A stretch of 48,252 bases of DNA. It comes from a virus. Within the stretch, counting starts at the first letter, position 1. The number at the start of each line of letters is the position of its first letter. The position numbers and the translations under genes are program-made. The notes beneath the pieces are model-generated. The model was not told the origin of the DNA and did not search any database. It saw only the letters and a list, made by a program, of their open reading frames with translations. Below, piece by piece: positions 1 through 6,499 of this stretch. The stretch is taken from positions 64,001-112,252 of IMG/VR virus record IMGVR_UViG_3300047557_004483; one strand, written 5' to 3'.

Positions 1-29
1 CAAAATCCCTTCTATACTTTTTTATAAAA

Positions 30-602
30 TCAAACATTTTCATTCGGTTTTGTTCTTTTTCTTGAGGCCAATATTTTTGACCATTTTGATTTGAATTTTT
101 CGTAAAACTGTTGAAGTTTATTGACCATATTCAAAAATTCCTCATCTACTTTGATTGCCGTTCCATTTACGTAGATTCCACTGTCCTCTCCTATAGTCAA
201 AATAAATTCAACATCCTCATCGATAATTTTACCAGACCACTCCACACTATTCGAATAAACATTCAACTCGTTGAAGTCAACTAAATCAGAGACTTCATCA
301 ACAAACTCATCCATCGTTTCTTGGAATGCTAACTTCTCTTCTGATGTGATTTCAACATCGCTTTTTTCTTTACCGTGCATTGATATTATTCCACCCGATA
401 TTCTATATTTTTGAACTACGTCATCTGGTGATTCTTCTTTTTCTACTTTTGCAGTTTCGAACTCATCATTATCTTGGTCTATCTTATCTTCAATACTTTT
501 AGCAATATTGTCTTTTTGTATTGTAACTTGTTCTTTAAGTAATCTTGACTTATTCAATAAAGATTTTATTTGGTCGTATTTTTCATCATGATAGTTACCC
601 AT
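30..602 (-). CDS. Hypothetical acidic protein, 190 aa
   Basis: I do not recognise this protein. Residues 1-60 are charged and helical-looking, and about residues 10-40 could form a coiled coil. Residues 65-175 look like a compact alpha/beta domain with alternating hydrophobics (for example EFILTIGEDSGIYVNGTAIKV). The C-terminus is basic (SRKRTKPNENV). The ATG at 602 overlaps the stop region of the upstream amidase gene by 8 nt, so the two are probably translationally coupled. It is the last complete gene at the left edge. No enzymatic motif is visible. Confidence 0.75.
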   Translation of the reverse strand: MGNYHDEKYDQIKSLLNKSRLLKEQVTIQKDNIAKSIEDKIDQDNDEFETAKVEKEESPDDVVQKYRISGGIISMHGKEKSDVEITSEEKLAFQETMDEFVDEVSDLVDFNELNVYSNSVEWSGKIIDEDVEFILTIGEDSGIYVNGTAIKVDEEFLNMVNKLQQFYEKFKSKWSKILASRKRTKPNENV

Positions 603-1191
603 GTTCTATTTTTTTTAAAAATTTTTCAAAATCGAAAGCTGGACTCAAATCCGTAAATCTTGTATCGAAATTACTCCTTGATACTATGCCCTCGAAGTTT
701 TTTATTCCTTCTATTTTAGTGTTATGTCCTGTACATTTTTTGGAAATTTCTAAATTTTCACAAATCTCTTTACACAACTCAGAAAGACTTTCCATTTGCT
801 GTTCAGGATAAAAGTCCCAAAAAAAATAATCTCTCCATTTTTTTTCGAAAACTTCTCCTTTATAAATACTCTTGTTCCAGTTAATGTAGTCAGATGAAAG
901 CGGTTTTCTCTCAAGCCACCCTAAATTCTCGAGACTAATTACTATAGAATTTTTGTTTATCTTCTCTTCTTCGAATATGTTAGAAAATTTGTTATTCTGG
1001 AGGGTGTTCAAAATATCACCCTTTTTGGTTATTATATAATGCGGAATTTTATTATATTTCCCATTATATCTAAATTTAAGGGAGGTCAAATATTCATTGA
1101 CCTCCCTTGATGTATGACACAGAATTATTTGTGACTTTCTTTTGTGTATACCCTCAGACTTAAACTCTTCTAAAAGGTAAGTTTTATCCAT
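595..1191 (-). CDS. Probable N-acetylmuramoyl-L-alanine amidase (endolysin)
   Basis: Likely a peptidoglycan amidase (Amidase_2 / T7-lysozyme-like fold) that cuts the MurNAc-L-Ala bond at lysis. Seen: an N-terminal strand ending in a His (IILCHTSRE), the PHYIITKKGDIL strand pair typical of the family, an ISLENLGWLE segment matching the family's 'xIEN' strand, and a C-terminal GHNTKI...LSPAFDF segment in the position of the usual GHxxI...DPGxxFdW motif with the second His and an acidic third ligand. The ATG at 1191 gives 198 aa and an 8-nt overlap with the upstream gene. An in-frame ATG at 1263 would add 24 residues but overlap by 80 nt. Neighbouring membrane genes fit a lysis group. The zinc ligands are assigned by eye only. 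A perfect 12-bp inverted repeat lies inside the gene at 1078-1108. Confidence 0.68.
   Translation of the reverse strand: MDKTYLLEEFKSEGIHKRKSQIILCHTSREVNEYLTSLKFRYNGKYNKIPHYIITKKGDILNTLQNNKFSNIFEEEKINKNSIVISLENLGWLERKPLSSDYINWNKSIYKGEVFEKKWRDYFFWDFYPEQQMESLSELCKEICENLEISKKCTGHNTKIEGIKNFEGIVSRSNFDTRFTDLSPAFDFEKFLKKIEHG
1078..1108. other. Perfect 12-bp inverted repeat inside the amidase gene
   Basis: AAGGGAGGTCAA (1078-1089) and TTGACCTCCCTT (1097-1108) are exact reverse complements around a 7-nt loop. In the minus-strand mRNA the 5' arm contains GGAGGT, a Shine-Dalgarno-like core buried in the stem. The stem encodes SREVNEYLTSL of the amidase. No U-run follows, so it is not a classical terminator. 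Confidence 0.6.
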
Positions 1192-1972
1192 TTCTATTGA
1201 TATAAGATAATCTTTTAATAGTTGTCCCACTTTCTCCCTGTTGAATGTCTTCAGGTTCTTCAATCGTCATTTCTTCGGGATTAAGAGGTTCTTGTTTTGT
1301 AACAACCTCAGGAGTTTCTTCCAAAGTCTTGAATTTATTTTGATTGATTTCCTTAAGGGCTCTTTCCAACTCGGCCAATTGTTGTTCGGTGGGTACGAAC
1401 TTCTCACTTTCTATTTTTGCTTCTTCCTTACCTGCAAGAATACTCAACTCATCTATGTTTTTTTCTTCAATTTGTTGTGGTATCGCTTGTAGTTCTCCTT
1501 TTTTCTTTTTTTCTTCTTCTTCAAATTTTACAAGCATATGTAAGAATGAAAGAGAAATTATTGGTAACATCCCACCAGAAAAAAGTGCCAAGAACCTCTT
1601 ATGGCCGACCATGTCACCAGACTCTACCCCCATAAAACTTACAATTGGGTCAACTAGCTCAACCCAATCGATGAAAGATTCCGAGGTAATATCTATAAAT
1701 TGATAAGAAAAATATATGTTACCTAAGAATTGTATCAAGGTAACAATCGCAAAAGGAAAATAAACTTTTTTACCCATTTGGGCTGAAATTGCAGCTAACG
1801 CCGAGAGAGCTGCAATTTCAATACCAATGGAAAGATATATCGCCCAACTAAGTGGATTCGAAATACCATACCATGTAGTTACGTGTGATATTGAAACAAA
1901 CGCAACTGCAAGTATCGGAACTAAGAATGCGGTATAAATTAGTGTTTTGAAATTTCTTTGAAACCAATTCAT
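1184..1972 (-). CDS. Integral membrane protein with acidic cytoplasmic-type tail, 262 aa
   Basis: About four hydrophobic helices occupy the first two thirds: residues ~10-28, ~40-64, ~72-92 and ~128-148. A highly charged tail follows (EEEEKKKKG, then Glu/Gln-rich sequence to residue 262). No known family is recognised. It sits between the small TM/coiled-coil gene and the amidase, with only a few nucleotides of spacing on both sides, so it is probably co-expressed with them. A role in lysis (holin-like) or superinfection exclusion is possible from context, but it is larger than typical holins and nothing in the sequence decides. Confidence 0.72.
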   Translation of the reverse strand: MNWFQRNFKTLIYTAFLVPILAVAFVSISHVTTWYGISNPLSWAIYLSIGIEIAALSALAAISAQMGKKVYFPFAIVTLIQFLGNIYFSYQFIDITSESFIDWVELVDPIVSFMGVESGDMVGHKRFLALFSGGMLPIISLSFLHMLVKFEEEEKKKKGELQAIPQQIEEKNIDELSILAGKEEAKIESEKFVPTEQQLAELERALKEINQNKFKTLEETPEVVTKQEPLNPEEMTIEEPEDIQQGESGTTIKRLSYINRNG

Positions 1973-1977
1973 TTTTG

Positions 1978-2253
1978 TTATTTAAGTTTTTTTATCTCTT
2001 CCTCGATTTCAGTTTGTCTTCTAACATCTAATAGTTTTCTATCAGTTGCCTGAATCATCCTTTTTTCCGCTTCTAAACCAGAAATTTTCAATTCTTTCAA
2101 AAGTTCCGTTTTGGTATAGGTTGAATCTTTGATGGACTTTATTTCATTTTTAATTTTAGAAATTTCTCTTGAATCACTACAACCCTTGAAAAAGGCTAGT
2201 AGGGAAATTACAAGAACAATTACAGTAAAATTTTCTTTAATAAATTTTTTCAT
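1978..2253 (-). CDS. Small TM plus coiled-coil protein, spanin-like architecture
   Basis: 91 aa. An N-terminal hydrophobic segment (about residues 8-24, NFTVIVLVISLLAFF) is followed by a Cys (FFKGC) and then a long charged helix with heptad character (residues ~28-90). This is the architecture of an inner-membrane spanin (Rz-like) or, if the Cys is lipidated, of a unimolecular spanin. The residues before the Cys are a poor lipobox, so lipidation is doubtful. Proximity to an amidase gene supports a lysis role, but the assignment is architectural only. It follows the 135-aa secreted protein gene by 13 nt. Confidence 0.6.
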   Translation of the reverse strand: MKKFIKENFTVIVLVISLLAFFKGCSDSREISKIKNEIKSIKDSTYTKTELLKELKISGLEAEKRMIQATDRKLLDVRRQTEIEEEIKKLK

Positions 2254-2266
2254 GATAAATAATATC

Positions 2267-2674
2267 TTAGTGTTTGTTGAACCTATACACAGGAACTTTT
2301 AATCCTATAGTTCTCAATCTGTCGTTAAAAGAACTTGTAAATGCAAGTCTAACCTGTTCAGAAATTCTAACATCTACTCCGAATATTGGTTCGAATTTAT
2401 GATTCTGTAAATAACAACCAGCAAGCATGAAACCTACGTTGTTTTTCCATGCTGAATGTCTGAAACCTACAGTTGACATGTCTTGTCCTGCAAGAACTTT
2501 CGAATATGTTCCGACTGCAGTCAATTCTTTTGTTATGTTTCCACTAACCTCCAACTGAGAAAAACCGTAGTTTTTTCCTCTGTAAGTTACGTTTCCACCT
2601 TGTACTGAAACCAATTGTGCTTTGGACACCATGAATGATAGTGTCATCAAAAATGCGAATAAAATTTTTTTCAT
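2267..2674 (-). CDS. Secreted protein with Bacteroidetes-type signal peptide, 135 aa
   Basis: Residues 1-19 form a clear signal peptide (MKKILFAFLMTLSFMVSKA) with predicted cleavage before Gln20, the 'KAQ' pattern very common in Bacteroidetes exported proteins. The mature part is rich in alternating hydrophobic/polar strands (for example GGNVTYRGKNYGFSQLEVSG and HKFEPIFGVDVRISEQVRLAFTSS), suggesting a small beta-barrel or beta-sandwich in the periplasm or outer membrane. It is the first gene after the sigma-factor gene and has an AATAAATA element upstream at 2691-2698. The host source of the signal peptide is inferred. Its function is unknown; an outer-membrane lysis partner or a receptor-blocking protein are candidates. 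Confidence 0.68.
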   Translation of the reverse strand: MKKILFAFLMTLSFMVSKAQLVSVQGGNVTYRGKNYGFSQLEVSGNITKELTAVGTYSKVLAGQDMSTVGFRHSAWKNNVGFMLAGCYLQNHKFEPIFGVDVRISEQVRLAFTSSFNDRLRTIGLKVPVYRFNKH

Positions 2675-2690
2675 AATTTTTTATTTTCTT

Positions 2691-2698
2691 AATAAATA
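2691..2698 (-). promoter_or_regulatory. Candidate late-promoter-like element (coding strand TATTTATT)
   Basis: The coding strand reads AG-TATTTATT-AAG, 16 nt upstream of the ATG at 2674 and within the 39-nt gap after the sigma gene. The same octamer precedes four other minus-strand genes in this window. Function is inferred from recurrence only. Confidence 0.35.
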
Positions 2699-2713
2699 CT
2701 AAAAATTTCAGGA

Positions 2714-3511
2714 TTATAAATAATCAAACAAAGAACCTGACTCATTTCTAAGTTTTCTAAGTGCCTTTTCTTTGATTTGTCTGACCCTTTCTTTAGTTAA
2801 TTCGAAATCATTTCCAATGTCTTCTAATGTTCTTGTATTACCTGATAAACCGAAATAATCTTCAATTATTATACGTTCTCTTTCGTCCAAAACATCGAGC
2901 ATCGATAGTAATTTATCTTTTAAAGTATGTTCGGTATTTAATCCTGAATCAGGACTTTCGACGTTAGGGTTTATTACAACATCCATCAAGGTATCTCCGT
3001 CTTCATTAAGTGGTGTTTCAAGGTCAACAGTATATGGTAAGTTAGCAAACCTATCAGATAACTCTTCTCCATTTATTTCTTGTTCCTTTTTTGCCTTATG
3101 TAATTCTTGAACTACGTTCACAGGGAACCTAATGGTTCTCGCGTTCTCATTTAGCGACTGTAATATAGATTGTCTAATCCACCAAACAGCATATGATATA
3201 AACCTCAAATTTTTCGACCAATCAAAGTTCTCTATCGCCTTTAAAAGACCATAGTTACCTTCAGCAATTAAATCTGAAAGGTCTAGTCCTTGGTTTTGAT
3301 ATTGTTTACTTACAGTAATAACAAACCTCAGGTTACCTTCTAATATTTCTTTTTTAATCTCTTCCTTTTGTCTTGGAGTTACACTTCCAGAAAGCATAAG
3401 TTTTGCCAACTCTTTTTCTCTTTCAGGTGTCATGACAGTCAACTTCCTGATGTCTTTAAGATAAACTGAAATCTCTTCTTGATTAATTGGAATTACTGAT
3501 TTTTCTTTCAT
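2714..3511 (-). CDS. RpoD-family (sigma-70 primary-type) sigma factor, 265 aa
   Basis: Directs RNA polymerase to promoters. Seen in order: a short region 1.2 (EEISVYLKDIRKLTVMTPEREKELAKL), region 2 (NLRFVITVSKQYQNQGLDLSDLIAEGNYGLLKAIENFDW, then FISYAVWWIRQSILQSLNENARTIRFP), region 3, and region 4 with a helix-turn-helix (TLEDIGNDFELTKERVRQIKEKALRKLR). There is no large region 1.1. Length and the QYQNQGL...AVWWIRQSI blocks resemble the short Bacteroidetes housekeeping sigma rather than T4 gp55 or ECF factors. It probably reprograms host polymerase to phage promoters. The gene starts 3 nt after the preceding gene. Region 2.4 and 4.2 specificity residues cannot be matched to a promoter by eye. 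Confidence 0.93.
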   Translation of the reverse strand: MKEKSVIPINQEEISVYLKDIRKLTVMTPEREKELAKLMLSGSVTPRQKEEIKKEILEGNLRFVITVSKQYQNQGLDLSDLIAEGNYGLLKAIENFDWSKNLRFISYAVWWIRQSILQSLNENARTIRFPVNVVQELHKAKKEQEINGEELSDRFANLPYTVDLETPLNEDGDTLMDVVINPNVESPDSGLNTEHTLKDKLLSMLDVLDERERIIIEDYFGLSGNTRTLEDIGNDFELTKERVRQIKEKALRKLRNESGSLFDYL

Positions 3512-3514
3512 TTT

Positions 3515-4042
3515 TTATTTTTTTGAATATTCTGACAAAACGTCTTTTTCATAACTGGTTAGTGAATCAATACCTTTATCTTTTATCTTGTCTAATATTG
3601 AATCTAATGATGGTTTTTTATCATTCTTGATTAACTCCAAAAGTGATGCCAAATTTTCATATTCAGACTCATCTTCTTCTTCGAATTGAGCTCGAGTAGT
3701 GTTTTGACTCAATCTGATTTCAGAAGAATTATCAGACTCTAAATCCATTAAATGTTCATATGTTACTTGTGGAAAAGAAACTGACACCTTGTCATTCATT
3801 TCTGTCAAAATAAATGACATACCCACTCCATCACTTTCAATACATGATTTAATATAATAATTGATTTCCTCCATGGGTACCTCTGTTCCAAAGTGGAAAA
3901 CCGATGCACCCTTACTGAATTGAAACTTAATCTGTGGTGTATCCACAAGTGGTGTTAGAGAAATTGCAAAATTTTTCAAATAATTAATGCTCTCAGAATC
4001 CTGTAAATAATCACCAAATACTACTAATAAAAATTTTTTCAT
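3515..4042 (-). CDS. Hypothetical protein with C-terminal DUF6576-like helix motif
   Basis: 175 aa. Residues 1-110 look like an alpha/beta domain (KKFLLVVFGDYLQDSESI...). Residues ~118-145 are acidic and probably disordered. The end, SLDSILDKIKDKGIDSLTSYEKDVLSEYSKK (residues ~145-175), resembles the short 'LDxILDKIxxxGxxSLTxxEKxxL' tail found on many Bacteroidetes proteins (DUF6576-like). That tail is a host-lineage signature rather than a function. The gene is immediately upstream of the sigma gene (3-nt gap), so the two are probably co-transcribed; a regulator or sigma partner is possible but unproven. Confidence 0.72.
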   Translation of the reverse strand: MKKFLLVVFGDYLQDSESINYLKNFAISLTPLVDTPQIKFQFSKGASVFHFGTEVPMEEINYYIKSCIESDGVGMSFILTEMNDKVSVSFPQVTYEHLMDLESDNSSEIRLSQNTTRAQFEEEDESEYENLASLLELIKNDKKPSLDSILDKIKDKGIDSLTSYEKDVLSEYSKK

Positions 4043-4062
4043 AATCTATAACACAAATTTAA

Positions 4063-4590
4063 TTAAACTCTTTTAGAATGCGAAATAACTTGATAAAAAT
4101 CTTTTTTCCCTTCACAATAACTTTTGACTAAAATTAACAAATCCTTGAACATAAATGCCTTTGGATTTTGTTTTTCGCACTTGATAAATAACTCTATCAT
4201 TATACATAAAAATTCAATACTATATTCTCCCAACATACCTAAGGTAGAATACTTAGAATCGAATTTTTGCAAATATCTAATCTGATAATTGTTCCTTTCT
4301 TCCACAGAACTGAATGGGTTAATTATATCGTAGTGTTCTAACCAATCATTGACAAAATTCAAAACCTGAGGTTTGGCGTTCTCACTTTTTATCAATAAAT
4401 CAACAACCCAATGTGTGTGTGATGGAGCTCTTAGTCTTTTATTTGGTGAAAGATATTTTACAACAAAATCTAATTCGGGGTTTGACCCTCTATTCCCTTG
4501 ATATATTGCGACGAAAGTACCATCTCTCAATTCCCAATATTTTAAGGGGAGATGTTCTGCTCCCGTTTTTTTAAATTGCAACTTCTTCAT
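4063..4590 (-). CDS. Hypothetical protein, 175 aa
   Basis: Not recognised. The ATG at 4590 (MKKLQFKKTGAEHLPLKYWEL) gives a 20-nt overlap with the upstream gene. The longer open frame to 4707 would overlap by 137 nt and is translated from sequence that encodes the upstream protein, so I reject it. The N-terminal 75 residues look beta-rich (DGTFVAIYQGNRG, LDFVVKYL) and the rest helical. It probably belongs to the same small-gene run as its neighbours. Confidence 0.68.
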   Translation of the reverse strand: MKKLQFKKTGAEHLPLKYWELRDGTFVAIYQGNRGSNPELDFVVKYLSPNKRLRAPSHTHWVVDLLIKSENAKPQVLNFVNDWLEHYDIINPFSSVEERNNYQIRYLQKFDSKYSTLGMLGEYSIEFLCIMIELFIKCEKQNPKAFMFKDLLILVKSYCEGKKDFYQVISHSKRV

Positions 4591-5062
4591 ATAGATAAAC
4601 TCTACCTTTTTGTCCTGAATGTTGTTCGTACCATTTTTCATTCTCATCCATCCAAACATATGGTGAGGATGGGTCGACGTTCCATTTATACCTACTGTAA
4701 AACTCAAAGTCTTTCTTCAACAAGTTTGCTTTATGTGAATCGTGAAATTTAGTTTCACCCCACCATTTTGGATAATAAATTGCTTCATTTACGTCTTCAC
4801 GTACCATAGTATTTTTGAATCCTCTTTTAATCCATTCCTCGAGCGATAAGTTGTAATAAACTTTGAGAAGTGGAACATATTTTCTCCACATTACAGAACA
4901 AGGATGATTTAACCATCCCTTGTATGGGGTTCCATCTAATTTTGGTCTACCTGTAATTGCAGACAAGATTTGATATGTTTCGACTCTCTGTTTACCTAAT
5001 CGTTTGTTATCAAGAACTTCTAATGATTTTATTAAGTCGGGGTAGGGTAAAAATGTTTGCAT
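4571..5062 (-). CDS. MSMEG_6728-like protein, possibly related to pyrimidine-dimer glycosylases
   Basis: 163 aa. The N-terminus MQTFLPYPDLIKSLEVLDNKRLGKQRVE is characteristic of a widespread bacterial and phage family (MSMEG_6728-like) sometimes linked to the T4 endonuclease V / Pyr_excise group. A conserved NHPCSVMWRKY...LKVYYNLSLEEWIKRGF segment follows. If the link is right, the protein would excise UV photoproducts from DNA, but catalytic equivalence to T4 DenV Thr2 cannot be shown here. The first ATG directly abuts the upstream gene's stop codon (5063). Confidence 0.68.
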   Translation of the reverse strand: MQTFLPYPDLIKSLEVLDNKRLGKQRVETYQILSAITGRPKLDGTPYKGWLNHPCSVMWRKYVPLLKVYYNLSLEEWIKRGFKNTMVREDVNEAIYYPKWWGETKFHDSHKANLLKKDFEFYSRYKWNVDPSSPYVWMDENEKWYEQHSGQKGRVYLYEEVAI

Positions 5063-5530
5063 TTAATTTAGTATTAATTCTGATAAACCTTTAACTTCAA
5101 TATCAAATTTAAGATAAATCTCATAGTTCAAATATGATGAGTTATTTCTTGCAAAGATACTAACTTTCTGATGTTCTTCCTTCGTTAATTTTACAGTTGA
5201 GCAGTATTTTTTTAGACAAAAAATGAATTCTTCTTGAGACATATTTTCATTCCTATCTAATTCAGAAAAAATAAATTTCATCGCAAAACTTCTTTGAATG
5301 TAATGGTCATCGACTAATTCTGCAACAGGAATTTTTTTTCCTTCTTCTGAAACTAATTTAGTTTTAAAATATACCGCTTGAGAAATATCCCAAACAGGAT
5401 TTCTGTTTCTAACGAAGAAACTCCTACTTTTGACTTCATCGTTTTTGATTTTTCTATATCTTGGTAATAATGCTTTAAAATCTTCTAACGTTTCAGATAT
5501 TTTATCCAACTGATTATTATTCATTCTCAT
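5063..5530 (-). CDS. Hypothetical protein, 155 aa
   Basis: No recognised family. Mixed charged protein with a probable N-terminal helix (NNNQLDKISETLEDFKALLPRY). The start is either the ATG at 5530 or the second ATG two codons later. The last codon abuts the start of the downstream gene. A 36-nt gap separates it from the upstream glycosyltransferase gene. Confidence 0.68.
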   Translation of the reverse strand: MRMNNNQLDKISETLEDFKALLPRYRKIKNDEVKSRSFFVRNRNPVWDISQAVYFKTKLVSEEGKKIPVAELVDDHYIQRSFAMKFIFSELDRNENMSQEEFIFCLKKYCSTVKLTKEEHQKVSIFARNNSSYLNYEIYLKFDIEVKGLSELILN

Positions 5531-5566
5531 GGAGAAAAGTTTATATATTCGAAGATATGGAAAATT

Positions 5567-6499
5567 TTAATAAGTTGAGTATTTTTTTTCGAATTCGTTA
5601 AGAAAATCAATTTTTTCCTGATAACCTAAGAATAAAGGTGCAAAGTCTATTGGAATTTCACCTGGTCCTGTTCTTTCATGAATCATTTTGGAAAGTACAT
5701 GGTCCCTTACTTTATAGAACATATCGTCTCTTCTTGCAATAACATAATCACCATTCTCAACGGTATTTGAAGCTCTTTTCTGAATACCGAATGATGTTCC
5801 ATCTCTAACCCACATATCACTAGCAGAAGTAAACCAATAGGATAATTCATCATTTTGGTGCCCCCATAAAAAATCGTAATGTATTTTTAAATCTTCACCA
5901 ACTATAACTTCAGGGTCGTATCTATAACTTTCAGCAACTTTTCTTGAGAAAAGAACTAACCTTGCATAGTTTGGGTTACTTATACCATCAACTAGCGGGT
6001 CTTTACCAAAAAACATATTACCTCTGTAATCAATGTAATTTGCCCCCCAAAGACTGCCGAAATTACCTGATGCGAGTTGAGCATCGTTTCCATTTTTTCT
6101 TGGAAAAATTGAATCGCAAGGACATGTTGCCATCGCATCCGTGTTCGGATATTTTTTCAAATGTCTTTCTACTTGTTGTAAAAAGGTTGGATAAAAGAAA
6201 TCATCTCCATCTAATTGTGTTAGATGTGTAAAGTCTTTAGTCATGAAATATTCGAATACAGTATTCTTACCTGTTGAAGGCGTGCCATCTGACTTGGTGA
6301 CCACATAGGGTATATGGTTATTTTCACAATATTTTGCCATTTGACTCACAAAACTACTATCTACACTATTGATTACCAAATGAACTTCATACTTTATAGA
6401 ATAGTTTCTTTGGTTTAATGCTGTTTGTATACATCTAATTGCTCTTGAGACATCCGAAGATACCAGAGGACAAATCATTAATTTTATTTCTTTACACAT
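5567..6499 (-). CDS. GT-A fold (family 2-like) glycosyltransferase, 310 aa
   Basis: Probably transfers a sugar from a nucleotide donor. Seen: an N-terminal Rossmann-like start (MICPLVSSDVSRAIRCIQTALNQ), a second strand-helix unit (YEVHLVINSVDSSFVSQMAKYCENN), the DxD-type metal/nucleotide motif in HLTQLDGDDFFYPTFLQ (about residues 93-110), and a C-terminal acidic motif (VGEDLKIHYDFLW) in the place of the usual GT2 catalytic acidic residue. The start ATG overlaps the gp46-like gene's stop by 1 nt (TAATG), so it is translationally coupled to a DNA-repair gene although its role is unrelated. It may act on phage DNA, on virion glycans or on a host polymer. It could belong functionally with the glycan island at 40-47 kb. 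Confidence 0.82.
   Translation of the reverse strand: MCKEIKLMICPLVSSDVSRAIRCIQTALNQRNYSIKYEVHLVINSVDSSFVSQMAKYCENNHIPYVVTKSDGTPSTGKNTVFEYFMTKDFTHLTQLDGDDFFYPTFLQQVERHLKKYPNTDAMATCPCDSIFPRKNGNDAQLASGNFGSLWGANYIDYRGNMFFGKDPLVDGISNPNYARLVLFSRKVAESYRYDPEVIVGEDLKIHYDFLWGHQNDELSYWFTSASDMWVRDGTSFGIQKRASNTVENGDYVIARRDDMFYKVRDHVLSKMIHERTGPGEIPIDFAPLFLGYQEKIDFLNEFEKKYSTY

Noticed and set aside
4591-4707. Upstream extension of the 175-aa hypothetical gene to an ATG at 4707.
   Set aside because: The extension overlaps the upstream gene by 137 nt in another frame, and its sequence has no protein-like pattern. The ATG at 4590 fits the packing of the operon.
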